The position numbers were made by a program, and so were the translations under genes. From VFKI01 sp033762075 (GTDB lineage Bacteria; Pseudomonadota; Gammaproteobacteria; DSM-16500), in contig JANRLY010000031.1 of NCBI GenBank assembly GCA_033762075.1, positions 1-64,000 on the forward strand: DNA of 64,000 bases, read 5' to 3'. The stretch's first letter is position 1. Each line of letters begins with the position of its first letter. The notes under the pieces were generated by a model. The model saw only the letters and a list, made by a program, of their open reading frames with translations. It had not been told where the DNA came from and ran no database searches. Below are positions 7,927 through 17,209 of the stretch, in pieces.

Positions 7927-10487
7927 TCTTTTAACTCTCCAGCAGGAGGGGCAGCATCTGAGTCACTCGAAGAAGCTTCATCCAGATTCACAATACGCTC
8001 AACAGCAACAAGTGATTCATCATTCACAAGATTAATCAAACGAACGCCTTGTGTGTTACGACCCACAACAGACACTTCAGAAACGGGCGAACGGACTAAT
8101 GTGCCCTTATCACTCACCAACATCATTTCATCGTTAGGGTTAACTTGAACGGCACCAACAACTTTACCGTTACGTTCATTCACTTGAATAGAAATCACAC
8201 CCTTACCACCGCGCCCTGTTGCACGATATTCAGCGACTTCAGTGCATTTACCGTAGCCTTTTTCAGTGGCTGTTAAAATATGGCCATCACCTTTGACAAC
8301 GACTAATGAAATGAGTTTTTGATCGCCTTCGAGTTTTACTCCGCGTACACCACGCGCTGTTCGGCCCATTGGACGCACGGCTTCTTCTGCAAAACGAATG
8401 ACTTTGCCAGCATCGGTGAATAACATCACTTCTTGGCTACCATCCGTGATATCTACACCAATTAAACGATCTTTTTCAGTCAGCTCAAGTGCAATAATCC
8501 CGCTATTACGTGGACGTGAAAATCCAGTTAATGGAACTTTTTTAACGATACCTAACGATGTAGCCATGAAAACATAATGATCTTCGCGATATTCGCGCAT
8601 CGGTAAAATGGCGCTGATTTTTTCATTGGGAGAAAGCGGAAGTAAATTAACAACCGGTTTGCCACGCGCATTTCGACCTGCTTGAGGTAATTGATACACC
8701 TTCAACCAATACACTTTTCCTAAACTCGAAAAACATAGAATGGTATCGTGAGTATTAGCCACTAGCATTTGCTCGATAAAATCAGTCTCTTTAACAACAG
8801 TGGCTGTTTTACCTTTACCGCCTCGATGTTGTGCCTGATATAAAGCGACAGGTTGAATTTTTGCATAACCTTCGTGTGATAACGTGACAACGACTTCTTC
8901 TTTTGGAAGTAAATCCTCCATACAAAAATCACCGCTATCTTCGATAATTTCAGTACGACGCGCATCGCCAAATTGATCACGCATTTCAAGTAATTCATTT
9001 TTGATGACTGACATCAAGCGATCAGAACTATCAAGAATTTCTTGGAGATTCACAATAAGCGCACGCAATTCATGGAATTCGCCGAGAATTTTATCTTGCT
9101 CGAGACCCGTTAAACGATGCAAACGCATTTCTAAGATGGATTGTGCTTGTTGTGGCGATAAACGATAACCCTCGGCAGTTAAACCATGCTCGCTGTCGGC
9201 TTCTGCCCGCTCGAGTAAATCGCCCATCATGGCAGGATTCCAAGAGCGGCTCGTTAATTTCATTTTTGCTTCGGCAAGATCTTTTGATTTTTTAATTAAC
9301 GTAATCATCTCATCGATATTCGCTAAAGCGATCGCTAATCCTTCGAGGATATGTGCGCGCTCGCGGGCTTTTTTAAGCTCGAAAATCGTGCGACGGGTAA
9401 CAACTTCGCGACGATGACGGAGAAACGCCTCAAGCATTTGTTGAATGTTGAGAATTTTAGGTTGTCCATCGAGCAAGGCAACCATATTAATGCCATACAC
9501 GCTTTGTAATTGGGTGTGGACAAAAAGATTATTCAAAACAACTTCGGAATTTTCACCACGACGAAGCTCAATGACAACACGCATGCCTTGTTTGTCAGAT
9601 TCATCACGCAACGCTGAAATGCCTTCGATTTTTTTATCTTTGACTAATTCTGCAATGCGCTCAATCATGCGCGCTTTATTCACTTGATAGGGCAATTCTG
9701 TGATGATGATTTTTTCACGGCCTGTTTTTTCGTCGACTTCAGTGTTGCTACGGCCACGCACAAAAATACGCCCGCGCCCAGTACGATAGGCTGAAAGAAT
9801 CCCTGCTCTGCCATGAATAATCCCAGCCGTAGGAAAATCAGGGCCCGGAATATGTCGCATGATTTCTTCAATGCTAATTTCAGGGTTTTCGATCATCGCA
9901 ATACATGCAGAAATCACTTCAGTTAAATTATGCGGCGGAATATTAGTCGCCATCCCGACAGCAATACCCGAAGAACCATTGACTAATAAATTAGGCACAC
10001 GCGTTGGTAAAACTGTAGGAGATGTTTCGGATTCGTCGTAATTAGGGACAAAATCAACGGTTTCTTTTTCGAGATCAGCTAGCAAAGCATGCGCAAAACG
10101 CGACATACGGACTTCGGTATAACGCATGGCTGCCGCTTCATCGCCATCAACCGAGCCGAAATTCCCCTGACCATCAATCAACATATAACGCAATGAAAAA
10201 GGCTGCGCCATGCGAACAACAGTGTCATAAACAGCGGTATCCCCATGAGGATGGTATTTACCGATGACATCACCGACCACGCGGGCGGATTTTTTATGAG
10301 GTTTATTCCAGTCGTTGCCTAGCTCATGCATAGCATATAGTACGCGGCGATGGACAGGTTTAAGCCCATCACGGACATCTGGTAAAGCACGGCCTACGAT
10401 CACGCTCATAGCGTAATCAAGATAAGACTGCCTCAGCTCATTTTCAAGGCTAACTTTTTGAATCGTTTTTGCGAATCGGGTATCCAT
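7923..10487 (-). CDS. gyrA: DNA gyrase subunit A
   Basis: The breakage-reunion subunit of gyrase, which with GyrB introduces negative supercoils. At 854 aa it is full length. The catalytic tyrosine is Tyr123 in AAMRYTEVRM. The quinolone-resistance region GKYHPHGDTAVYDTV has Thr84 at the E. coli Ser83 position and a normal Asp88. The C-terminal pinwheel starts after the GyrA-box-like QHRGGKG (His at the second place instead of Arg or Lys), and later blades carry RTARGVRGVKL and GRGGKGVISI. A -10 box lies 45 bases upstream. It overlaps cmk by four bases. Confidence 0.98.
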   Translation of the reverse strand: MDTRFAKTIQKVSLENELRQSYLDYAMSVIVGRALPDVRDGLKPVHRRVLYAMHELGNDWNKPHKKSARVVGDVIGKYHPHGDTAVYDTVVRMAQPFSLRYMLIDGQGNFGSVDGDEAAAMRYTEVRMSRFAHALLADLEKETVDFVPNYDESETSPTVLPTRVPNLLVNGSSGIAVGMATNIPPHNLTEVISACIAMIENPEISIEEIMRHIPGPDFPTAGIIHGRAGILSAYRTGRGRIFVRGRSNTEVDEKTGREKIIITELPYQVNKARMIERIAELVKDKKIEGISALRDESDKQGMRVVIELRRGENSEVVLNNLFVHTQLQSVYGINMVALLDGQPKILNIQQMLEAFLRHRREVVTRRTIFELKKARERAHILEGLAIALANIDEMITLIKKSKDLAEAKMKLTSRSWNPAMMGDLLERAEADSEHGLTAEGYRLSPQQAQSILEMRLHRLTGLEQDKILGEFHELRALIVNLQEILDSSDRLMSVIKNELLEMRDQFGDARRTEIIEDSGDFCMEDLLPKEEVVVTLSHEGYAKIQPVALYQAQHRGGKGKTATVVKETDFIEQMLVANTHDTILCFSSLGKVYWLKVYQLPQAGRNARGKPVVNLLPLSPNEKISAILPMREYREDHYVFMATSLGIVKKVPLTGFSRPRNSGIIALELTEKDRLIGVDITDGSQEVMLFTDAGKVIRFAEEAVRPMGRTARGVRGVKLEGDQKLISLVVVKGDGHILTATEKGYGKCTEVAEYRATGRGGKGVISIQVNERNGKVVGAVQVNPNDEMMLVSDKGTLVRSPVSEVSVVGRNTQGVRLINLVNDESLVAVERIVNLDEASSSDSDAAPPAGELKE

Positions 10488-10531
10488 AGGATCTCACTCT
10501 GGGTCGGTATAAAACGCCGGAAAGCGGCGTA

Positions 10532-10540
10532 ATTATAGCA
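10532..10540 (-). promoter_or_regulatory. Extended -10 promoter of gyrA
   Basis: The minus strand reads TGCTATAAT, a perfect TATAAT with the TGn extension. No good -35 is seen 17 bases upstream. A GC-rich hairpin (ACGCCG-CTTT-CCGGCGT, 10512-10530) overlaps the expected start point and could affect initiation or the leader. Confidence 0.65.
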
Positions 10541-10598
10541 TACGCAGACATTACCTACACATAGGAATTTTAAGATTTTTTTCCTCTCCTTCCTTTCC

Positions 10599-10630
10599 CT
10601 CCGCCACCATAAAAAACATGGTGTGGAGGA
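10599..10630. repeat. Stem-loop between the fadD-like gene and gyrA
   Basis: CTCCGCCACCAT and ATGGTGTGGAGG pair with one mismatch around an A-rich loop. It lies downstream of the fadD-like gene and upstream of the gyrA promoter. It has no T-run, so a terminator role is uncertain. Confidence 0.45.
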
Positions 10631-10668
10631 GACTTTCTTTTGCATTTCCATGAAGACCGCAAAAGGGG

Positions 10669-12351
10669 TTAACTCGCCACTTTCACGGTTGAATCACGCA
10701 ATGCTCGACGGAGGATTTTACCGACATTGGATTTAGGAAGCTCATCACAGAATTCGATTTGTTTTGGGATTTTGTAGCCTGTCAGGTAGTTATAACAATA
10801 ACTTGTTACTTCTTCTGCTGTTAAATCAGGGCGATCTTTCACGATAAAGGCTTTGACAGCCTCCCCTGAATTTCGGTCAGGGACACCCACTACAGCAACT
10901 TCACGCACACCCGCCAAACGCGCAAGCACATCCTCGATTTCATTGGGATAGACATTAAAGCCTGACACAATGATCATATCTTTCTTGCGTTCACGAATTG
11001 AAATATAGCCTTTTTCATCGATAGAAACGATATCACCAGTCAAAAGCCAACCCTCTGGCGTAAAGACTTTAGCTGTCTCAAGTGGATTTTTCCAATAGCC
11101 CATCATAACTTGCGGACCTTTGATAGCAAGTTCGCCTACTTCACCAATAGGAACTTCGTGACCTTCATCGTCTAAAACACAGACGTCAGTGGAAGGCAAT
11201 GGTAACCCAACTGTCCCATTATAGGCTTTTAAATCAGCAGGATTAGAGGCTACGCAAGGCGAAGCCTCTGTTAAACCATACGCTTCAATTAACGTGACAC
11301 CTGTCACTTGCCTCCATTGTTCTGCAATAGCACGCTGCACGGCCATGCCACCACCCAAACACATCTTGAGAGAACTAAAATCTAATTTTGCAAAATCAGG
11401 GAATTTAACCAGCGCGTTAAAAAGGGTGTTCACGCCTGTCATGACAGTGAATTTAATTTTTGACATGTCAGAAACCATACGCTTGATATCGCGTGGGTTA
11501 GCAATCAAAACATTTAAGCCGCCTATTTTAGAAATAAAGAAACAATTCGCGAGCAAAGAAAAAATATGATAAAGCGGTAAAGCAGTAATCATAATTTCTT
11601 TGCCGCGTGTTAATAGTTGACTAAACCAAGTCTCTGCTTGCAAAACATTTGAAACGATATTTTTGTGAGACAACATCGCACCCTTCGCAACTCCTGTCGT
11701 GCCACCGGTGTATTGCAAAAAAGCAATATCTTCAGATGTTATTTTGACGGGTGTTAATGTTTTTGTTTTACCTTTCAATATAGCATCACGAAAATCATGA
11801 GCGCCTGGAATTGTAATGAAAGGTATTTTGCGTGCAATGTATTTGAGATAAAAATGTATCGCAAATGCTTTGGGTTTAGGAAAAAGATCCCCAATATTTG
11901 TCACAATGACATGCTTAATGGGTGTTTGCGGTAAAGCTTGCTGTACCGTTCGAAGAAAGTTAGACAATACGATAATAGTTTTTGCACCAGAGTCATTCAC
12001 TTGGTGAACCAACTCTGACGCTGTATAAAGTGGATTCACATTGACAACAATCAAACCTGCTCGCAATGCTGCAAACATTGCAACAGGATATTGCAATATA
12101 TTAGGCAGCATAATGGCAATACGATCGCCTTTTTTTAAATGTAATTTTGTTTGAAACCACGCAGCTAATGCACGCGATTCGATTTCAAGTTGTTGGAAAC
12201 TAAGTGTCACACCCATGCTATAAAATGCAGGCAATGAAGAAAATTCTTCACAAGTATGCTCAAACATTTCAGGAATGGAATTAAAAGAAGGAAGCTCGTC
12301 GATGTTATAAGGTATTTTAGGAGGATAATTTTGAAGCCAGATCTTTTCCAC
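10669..12351 (-). CDS. fadD: Long-chain fatty acid-CoA ligase (FadD-like)
   Basis: An AMP-forming enzyme that activates fatty acids with ATP and CoA, usually at the inner membrane, feeding beta-oxidation or phospholipid synthesis. The P-loop motif YTGGTTGVAKGAMLSH is near residue 225. The A5-like motif EAYGLTEASP, the TGD motif in GWLLTGDIVSIDEKGY and the FACS segment DMIIVSGFNVYPNEIEDVL follow. The catalytic Lys is in LPKSNVGKILRR near the C-terminus. At 560 aa it matches E. coli FadD (561 aa). fadE lies elsewhere in this window at 40702. A shorter-chain specificity cannot be excluded. Confidence 0.9.
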   Translation of the reverse strand: MEKIWLQNYPPKIPYNIDELPSFNSIPEMFEHTCEEFSSLPAFYSMGVTLSFQQLEIESRALAAWFQTKLHLKKGDRIAIMLPNILQYPVAMFAALRAGLIVVNVNPLYTASELVHQVNDSGAKTIIVLSNFLRTVQQALPQTPIKHVIVTNIGDLFPKPKAFAIHFYLKYIARKIPFITIPGAHDFRDAILKGKTKTLTPVKITSEDIAFLQYTGGTTGVAKGAMLSHKNIVSNVLQAETWFSQLLTRGKEIMITALPLYHIFSLLANCFFISKIGGLNVLIANPRDIKRMVSDMSKIKFTVMTGVNTLFNALVKFPDFAKLDFSSLKMCLGGGMAVQRAIAEQWRQVTGVTLIEAYGLTEASPCVASNPADLKAYNGTVGLPLPSTDVCVLDDEGHEVPIGEVGELAIKGPQVMMGYWKNPLETAKVFTPEGWLLTGDIVSIDEKGYISIRERKKDMIIVSGFNVYPNEIEDVLARLAGVREVAVVGVPDRNSGEAVKAFIVKDRPDLTAEEVTSYCYNYLTGYKIPKQIEFCDELPKSNVGKILRRALRDSTVKVAS

Positions 12352-12387
12352 GATGCTCTATTCCCTGCTTATCATTAGCTTTTTTAA

Positions 12388-12461
12388 TCGGGACGGCCGG
12401 ATTTGAACCGGCGACCCCTTGCGCCCCATGCAAGTGCGCTACCAGGCTGCGCCACGCCCCG
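12388..12461 (-). tRNA. tRNA-Pro (anticodon GGG)
   Basis: A 74-nt minus-strand tRNA. The acceptor CGGGGCG pairs with CGTCCCG (one G-T pair), and the anticodon GGG is in loop ATGGGGC. CCA is not encoded. It sits between ihfA and the fadD-like gene, in the same direction as both. It is the second Pro tRNA of the window. Confidence 0.95.
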
Positions 12462-12497
12462 AAATTCTTATAGACCTCCGCGGTATTCACAAGTTTC

Positions 12498-12588
12498 GTC
12501 ACTGCGAGACCGCGAAGCATTTAGTCGTGGCAATCTAGTTTGAAAAACTGGATTGCCATGACTAAGTACTCCGTAGCCTCGCAATGAC
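12498..12588. repeat. Palindromic repeat element (about 91 bp)
   Basis: The arms GTCACTGCGAGACCGCGAAG... and its partner ending in CCTCGCAATGAC pair over about 43 bases with a few mismatches. The sequence CGTCA(C/T)TGCGAG...GGCAATC is the pattern of small interspersed palindromes found in many intracellular proteobacteria. Its position between tRNA-Pro and ihfA is non-coding. Confidence 0.8.
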
Positions 12589-12682
12589 AGCAAGGCTCGT
12601 GAGCACTTACAATTCGTTATACCTATCTTGAACGTTGCAGATTCTGCAGAATTCTACGAACAACTGCAATCTTTTTCTTACA

Positions 12683-13009
12683 TTAATTTTGTGCTTCGGT
12701 TTCTGTGACTTCTGCAGCTTTCCCTGCAAAGCTTTCGACACGCGCACGTAATTTTTGACCACTATGGAATGTCACGACACGACGTGCTTTAACAGGAATA
12801 GCTTCGCCAGTCTTGGGATTACGGCCCGGACGCTCGCTTTTATCGTGTAATTCAAAATTACCAAATCCTGAAATTTTAACTTGCTCTGCTTTTTTGAGTG
12901 CTCTAGCAATCAGCGTATAAAATAATTCGGTGATTTCTTTCGCTTCTTTGCGAGAGAGTTCAGCGACACTCAAGAGATGCTCTGCGATTTCCGCTTTCGT
13001 CAATGTCAT
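12683..13009 (-). CDS. ihfA: Integration host factor subunit alpha
   Basis: A nucleoid protein that pairs with IhfB and bends DNA sharply at specific sites. The 108-aa protein has the HU/IHF fold: MTLTKAEIAEHLL at the start, VKISGFGNFELHDKSERPGR in the middle, and NPKTGEAIPVKARRVVTFH, which holds the minor-groove beta-arm with its intercalating Pro. The tail past residue 98 is longer than in E. coli and acidic. Its ATG overlaps the pheT stop (ATGA), and an AGGAG in the pheT end serves as its ribosome site. The pheS-pheT-ihfA order matches E. coli. Confidence 0.97.
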   Translation of the reverse strand: MTLTKAEIAEHLLSVAELSRKEAKEITELFYTLIARALKKAEQVKISGFGNFELHDKSERPGRNPKTGEAIPVKARRVVTFHSGQKLRARVESFAGKAAEVTETEAQN

Positions 13010-15378
13010 GTGGAGCTCCTTAGTTCTGCAGCATATGAATCCTGTAAAGCTGTGATCACTCGTTGCATTAAGTCGGCGACTGTTTCATCCGTTAAAGTCT
13101 GAGAAGCATGCTGTAACACCAATGCAAAAGCCATGCTCTTTTTACCAGACGGGATGCCTTTACCCTGATACACATCAAAGACGGTCACAGATTGCAAAAG
13201 CGGCCCAGCAACTTTAGAAATTGTATCCTGAATGTGTTTAGCAGGTACAGTATCCTCTAACAGAATTGCGATATCTCTTCGAATGGCAGGAAACTTAGAA
13301 ATCTCTCTAAATTGCGGAATATTTGTAAATTGTAACGACTTCAAGGGCAACTCAAACAGATAGACTTTACCATCCATATCGAAGGTCTTGGCCAAAGAAG
13401 GATGTAATAGGCCAAAAACACCAAGATATTGGTCCCCATGATAGATATCTGCCGATTGGCCCGGATGCAAGGCCGGATGCTTACTGGCTTGATAAGTTAA
13501 AGCACCGGAATAACCCGTCAAGGTAAAAAGATTTTCGATATCCCCTTTGACATCAAAAAAATCGACGACACGGTCTTTCATACCCCACTGCAAAGGGAAC
13601 AACCCCCCTGAGACCAAGGCGCTGAGCACTTGGGTTTCCTCACTTCCAACAAAGCAAGTTCCCACTTCAAAAATACGCACACGAGATTGTTGCCGATTGA
13701 GATTATATTGCAACACGTTAAGTAAACCCGGCCAAATCGAAGTGCGCATCACGCTCATTTCTGAACTGATAGGATTCACCAATGGAATAGGCTGTTGGTT
13801 GGGATTAAAGTGACGTTGAAGTTTTTCATCGATAAAACTATATGTAACTACTTCATGATATCCTTGATCGATCAAAATTTTTGTAAAAGCATTTGTTGAT
13901 TGCGCTTCCGCTGCTAATGTATGGGAGTGCAGCTCAACAACACTCTTGGTTAACGGTACTTTTTCGTAACCGTAAATACGAATAATTTCTTCGATTAAAT
14001 CAATTTCAGCTTTCACATCAAAACGACGCGGCGGAACAATCACTTCCCAACCATTCGAAATATTTTTTAATTGAAAACCCAGATTTGACAAAATACGCTG
14101 GGTGTCAGCATCTGCTACTGAAGTTCCTATGATTTTTTGAATGCGATCACGACGCAATGTAATCGTTTTTTGAGTAGGTATATAATTCTCTTGCTGAACA
14201 GCAACCATTGGACCTGCATTTCCGCCTGCAATAGCTAATACTAATTCGGTCGCGCGCTCAATCGCTTTAATTTGCAATGCAGGATCAACGCCACGTTCAA
14301 AACGATGCGAAGATTCAGATGCCGCTTGATATTCTCTCACCGCTCGCGCGATTGTGATTGGTTGAAAAAAAGCACTTTCTAAAAAGATATCTTGCGTGCT
14401 TGTTGACACACCAGACAATGATCCACCCATCACACCTGCAATTGCTTGAGGTCCTTTTTGATCTGCAATGACTAAAGTTTCTGATTGCAAAGTGACAGTA
14501 CGCTCATCTAATAACGCTATTTGCTCACCAGCATTCGCAAGACGCACAGTGATACCGCCTGATAATGTTGCCAAATCGAAGGCATGCATCGGTTGACCTA
14601 ATTCGAGCATAACATAATTCATTACATCGACAACTGGATGAATACAACGCATACCGCTACGACGTAAACGCTCTTGCAGCCACAACGGTGTTATTGCAGA
14701 AGCATTGATTTGACGAATGACGCGACCCACATAATGCGGACATTGCTCTACTGCTTGCACTGTCACAGAAAAAGTATCCTGAGAAGTGTCAGGCATTTTA
14801 TTGAATGTAGGTGATCGAACAGTTGTATTGGTCAGTGCTGCAATTTCGTGCGCAATGCCTAAAACACTTAAACAATCTCCACGATTGGGTGTCACAGAAA
14901 TTTCGATGATATGATCATTTAATTGTAAATATTCTTTAACAGATTGACCGATAGGCGCATCCGCAGGTAATACTAATAATCCAGCGCTCTCTTCACTTAA
15001 TCCTAATTCAACTGGCGAACATAACATCCCATGCGATGCAACGCCGCGTAATTTTGTCCGACGAATTTTTAAACCACCGGGTAAAACAGCGCCTTCTTTC
15101 GCAAGTGCTGCTTTCATCCCAGCAAAAACATTTTTAGCGCCGCACACAACCATCACTGGCGAACCATCACCACTATCAACCGTACAAATTTGTAAGCGAT
15201 CTGCTTCTGGATGGGGCTCAACTTTTTCAACGTGCGCTACAACAACATCACTGAACTCACCCGCAACAGGTGAAATGCTTTCGATTTCAAGCCCTGCCAT
15301 CGTCATGCGCTCACAAAATACGTCACGCGTCAGAGAAGAATCAATCCATTCACGCAACCATAATTCACTGATCTTCAT
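13006..15378 (-). CDS. pheT: Phenylalanine-tRNA ligase beta subunit
   Basis: The large subunit of the (alpha-beta)2 enzyme that charges tRNA-Phe. At 790 aa it has the usual order: an EMAP/tRNA-binding domain (residues ~40-150, with HPEADRLQICTV and VVCGAKNV), then B3/B4 editing domains with SVTPNRGDCLSVLGIAHE, then B5 and the catalytic-like core, and a C-terminal anticodon-binding FDX domain (REISKFPAIRRDIAILLED). It overlaps pheS at the start by four bases and ihfA at the end by four bases, so pheS-pheT-ihfA are read as one unit. Confidence 0.97.
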   Translation of the reverse strand: MKISELWLREWIDSSLTRDVFCERMTMAGLEIESISPVAGEFSDVVVAHVEKVEPHPEADRLQICTVDSGDGSPVMVVCGAKNVFAGMKAALAKEGAVLPGGLKIRRTKLRGVASHGMLCSPVELGLSEESAGLLVLPADAPIGQSVKEYLQLNDHIIEISVTPNRGDCLSVLGIAHEIAALTNTTVRSPTFNKMPDTSQDTFSVTVQAVEQCPHYVGRVIRQINASAITPLWLQERLRRSGMRCIHPVVDVMNYVMLELGQPMHAFDLATLSGGITVRLANAGEQIALLDERTVTLQSETLVIADQKGPQAIAGVMGGSLSGVSTSTQDIFLESAFFQPITIARAVREYQAASESSHRFERGVDPALQIKAIERATELVLAIAGGNAGPMVAVQQENYIPTQKTITLRRDRIQKIIGTSVADADTQRILSNLGFQLKNISNGWEVIVPPRRFDVKAEIDLIEEIIRIYGYEKVPLTKSVVELHSHTLAAEAQSTNAFTKILIDQGYHEVVTYSFIDEKLQRHFNPNQQPIPLVNPISSEMSVMRTSIWPGLLNVLQYNLNRQQSRVRIFEVGTCFVGSEETQVLSALVSGGLFPLQWGMKDRVVDFFDVKGDIENLFTLTGYSGALTYQASKHPALHPGQSADIYHGDQYLGVFGLLHPSLAKTFDMDGKVYLFELPLKSLQFTNIPQFREISKFPAIRRDIAILLEDTVPAKHIQDTISKVAGPLLQSVTVFDVYQGKGIPSGKKSMAFALVLQHASQTLTDETVADLMQRVITALQDSYAAELRSST

Positions 15379-16403
15379 GACATCGTCCCTTCGAATTGTT
15401 GTAATAAACGTAAATCATTTTCGAATAAGGCGCGCAAATCAGAAATGCCATAACGCAACATCGTCAAACGATCTAAGCCAGCGCCAAATGCCCAGCCGGT
15501 ATATTTTTCACTATCAATATTCAAATGACGAAAAACTTCTGGATGCACCATCCCACAACCTAACACTTCAAGCCAACCTGTATTTTTACAAATGCGACAA
15601 CCTTTTCCTTGGCAAGCTTGGCAAGCAATATCCACTTCAGCAGAAGGCTCAGTGAAAGGAAAATAAGATGCACGAAAACGAATGGGAATTTCACGCCCAA
15701 AAAAAGCATGTAAAAATTGCGTTAAAATGCCTTTTAAATTGGCAAAGGTGATATTTTCATCAATCATCAATCCTTCGATTTGATGAAACATCGGTGTATG
15801 CGTCAAATCAAAATCACGGCGATACACTCTCCCCATGGCAATAATGCGCAAAGGCGGCTGTGTATTTTTCATTACACGCACCTGCACAGGTGACATATGT
15901 GTACGCAACAGCGAACCATTCGCAAAATAAAAAGTATCTTGCATGGCTCGCGCAGGATGAAAAGCAGGAATATTTAAGGCAGCAAAATTATGGAAATCAT
16001 CTTCGATTTCAGGACCCTGCATCATCGAAAAACCCATGCGCGAAAAAATAGATGCGATGCGTTCACGTGTAAGAGTTACCGGGTGCAAACTACCAGCGGA
16101 TTGCCGACGTCCTGGTAAAGTTAAATCGACAGATTCAGATGCAAGCTGATCTGCAATATTTTGCGCGTTGAGATCAGTGAATCGTGATTCGATGAGTGCT
16201 TGAATAGTTTGCTTAATGGCGTTAATTTTTTCGCCAACCAATGGACGTTCTTCTGCAGGTAATTGACCAAGTGATTTGAGTTCTGCGGTGATACGGCTTT
16301 TTTTTCCGAGCCAGTTGACGCGACAATCTTCTAATGTTTTGAGGTCAATAGCTTTGGCGATTTCATCCGTGGCTTGTTTGAGAATGACGTCGAGGTTATT
16401 CAT
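15375..16403 (-). CDS. pheS: Phenylalanine-tRNA ligase alpha subunit
   Basis: The catalytic subunit of PheRS, 342 aa. After an N-terminal coiled-coil arm (residues 1-~90) come class II motifs: motif 2 around RTHMSPVQVRVM and MGRVYRRDFDLTHTPMFHQ, and motif 3 in GWAFGAGLDRLTMLRYG. The cysteine cluster CQACQGKGCRICKNTGW is shared with many bacterial PheS proteins. GGAGGGG lies eight bases before the ATG. No phenylalanine leader peptide is evident upstream. Instead a palindromic repeat (16482-16565) sits between rplT and pheS, which may separate the transcripts. Confidence 0.97.
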   Translation of the reverse strand: MNNLDVILKQATDEIAKAIDLKTLEDCRVNWLGKKSRITAELKSLGQLPAEERPLVGEKINAIKQTIQALIESRFTDLNAQNIADQLASESVDLTLPGRRQSAGSLHPVTLTRERIASIFSRMGFSMMQGPEIEDDFHNFAALNIPAFHPARAMQDTFYFANGSLLRTHMSPVQVRVMKNTQPPLRIIAMGRVYRRDFDLTHTPMFHQIEGLMIDENITFANLKGILTQFLHAFFGREIPIRFRASYFPFTEPSAEVDIACQACQGKGCRICKNTGWLEVLGCGMVHPEVFRHLNIDSEKYTGWAFGAGLDRLTMLRYGISDLRALFENDLRLLQQFEGTMS

Positions 16404-16481
16404 GGTTTACACCCCTCCTTCTTTGACGCACCATTAGCTACCTTGTTTATCTGTGCCACTGTCGTCCCGCGCATTTTTTTC

Positions 16482-16565
16482 TTGTCATTCCGCGCAGTTT
16501 CTAGCGCGGAACCCAGCGACTTTAAGACACTAGGTCCCGCGCTAAAAGCAGGCGCGGGATGACAA
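16482..16565. repeat. Palindromic repeat element (about 84 bp)
   Basis: The left arm TTGTCATTCCGCGCAGTTTC... and right arm ending in GGCGCGGGATGACAA pair imperfectly. The core differs from the element at 12498, so this is a second family (GTCATTCCGCGC type). It lies in the 176-base gap between pheS and rplT. Confidence 0.75.
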
Positions 16566-16579
16566 ACTAAACAAAACTA

Positions 16580-16936
16580 CTACTGCAATGCGCTCTTTGC
16601 TTGTTCAGCAATCACAGCAAAAGCTGCGCGATCATGCACCGCGATATCAGCTAAGACTTTACGGTCGATCGACACGGAAAGTTTTTTCAAGCAATTCATA
16701 AAGACGCTATAAGACATGCCGTGTTCACGTGCTGCTGCATTGATACGGATAATCCATAGGGATCTGAAATCGCGTTTTCTCTGACGACGATCACGATAAG
16801 CATATTGCGCCGCACGTGTGACTGCTTGTTTTGCAACACGGAACACACGACTACGTGCACCATAATAACCTTTCGCCTTTGCTAAGACTTTTTTATGTCT
16901 AGCGCGGGCGGTGGTACCTCTTTTAACTCTTGGCAT
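16580..16936 (-). CDS. rplT: 50S ribosomal protein L20
   Basis: Binds 23S rRNA directly and is needed for early 50S assembly. The 118-aa basic protein starts MPRVKRGTTARARHKKVLAK and contains YRDRRQRKRDFRSLWIIRIN, both diagnostic. In E. coli L20 represses its own operon by binding the rpmI-rplT leader. A pseudoknot of that kind could not be judged here. It is 55 bases downstream of rpmI in the infC-rpmI-rplT order. Confidence 0.98.
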   Translation of the reverse strand: MPRVKRGTTARARHKKVLAKAKGYYGARSRVFRVAKQAVTRAAQYAYRDRRQRKRDFRSLWIIRINAAAREHGMSYSVFMNCLKKLSVSIDRKVLADIAVHDRAAFAVIAEQAKSALQ

Positions 16937-16991
16937 AACAGCTCTCTCTACTTAAATTTATTCAATTCATTTCACTCAAATGAATCATGCA

Positions 16992-17186
16992 TTATTGATG
17001 ATTCAACATACGCGCAACAGACAATACATCTGATGCATCGACATGATCGACACCGCGTAAATGACGCTTACGCTTCGTGGTTTTTTTGCCGAGATTATGG
17101 CTACGATTTGTGCGACGACACTTGTAACCGCTCGCTGTTGCACGAAAACGCTTAGCCGCTCCGCGATTTGTTTTTAACTTTGGCAT
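16992..17186 (-). CDS. rpmI: 50S ribosomal protein L35
   Basis: A small basic ribosomal protein of 64 aa: MPKLKTNRGAAKRFRATASG, then RSHNLGKKTTKRKRHLRG, typical of L35. AGAGGA lies six bases before ATG 17186, which decides against an upstream start five codons earlier. It lies 23 bases after infC and 55 bases before rplT, the standard operon. Confidence 0.97.
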   Translation of the reverse strand: MPKLKTNRGAAKRFRATASGYKCRRTNRSHNLGKKTTKRKRHLRGVDHVDASDVLSVARMLNHQ

Positions 17187-17209
17187 AACTATTCCTCTCA
17201 ATAAAAGCG

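Noticed and set aside
10512..10530. GC hairpin plus TTTT upstream of gyrA as an attenuator
   Set aside because: The hairpin overlaps the predicted transcription start set by TATAAT, so much of it may not be transcribed.
12317..12520. A 67-codon ORF over tRNA-Pro
   Set aside because: It spans the tRNA and the start of the fadD-like gene, with no ribosome site.
12498..16565. Repeats as a possible CRISPR array
   Set aside because: The elements are single palindromes of different families, with no regular spacers, and no cas genes are present.
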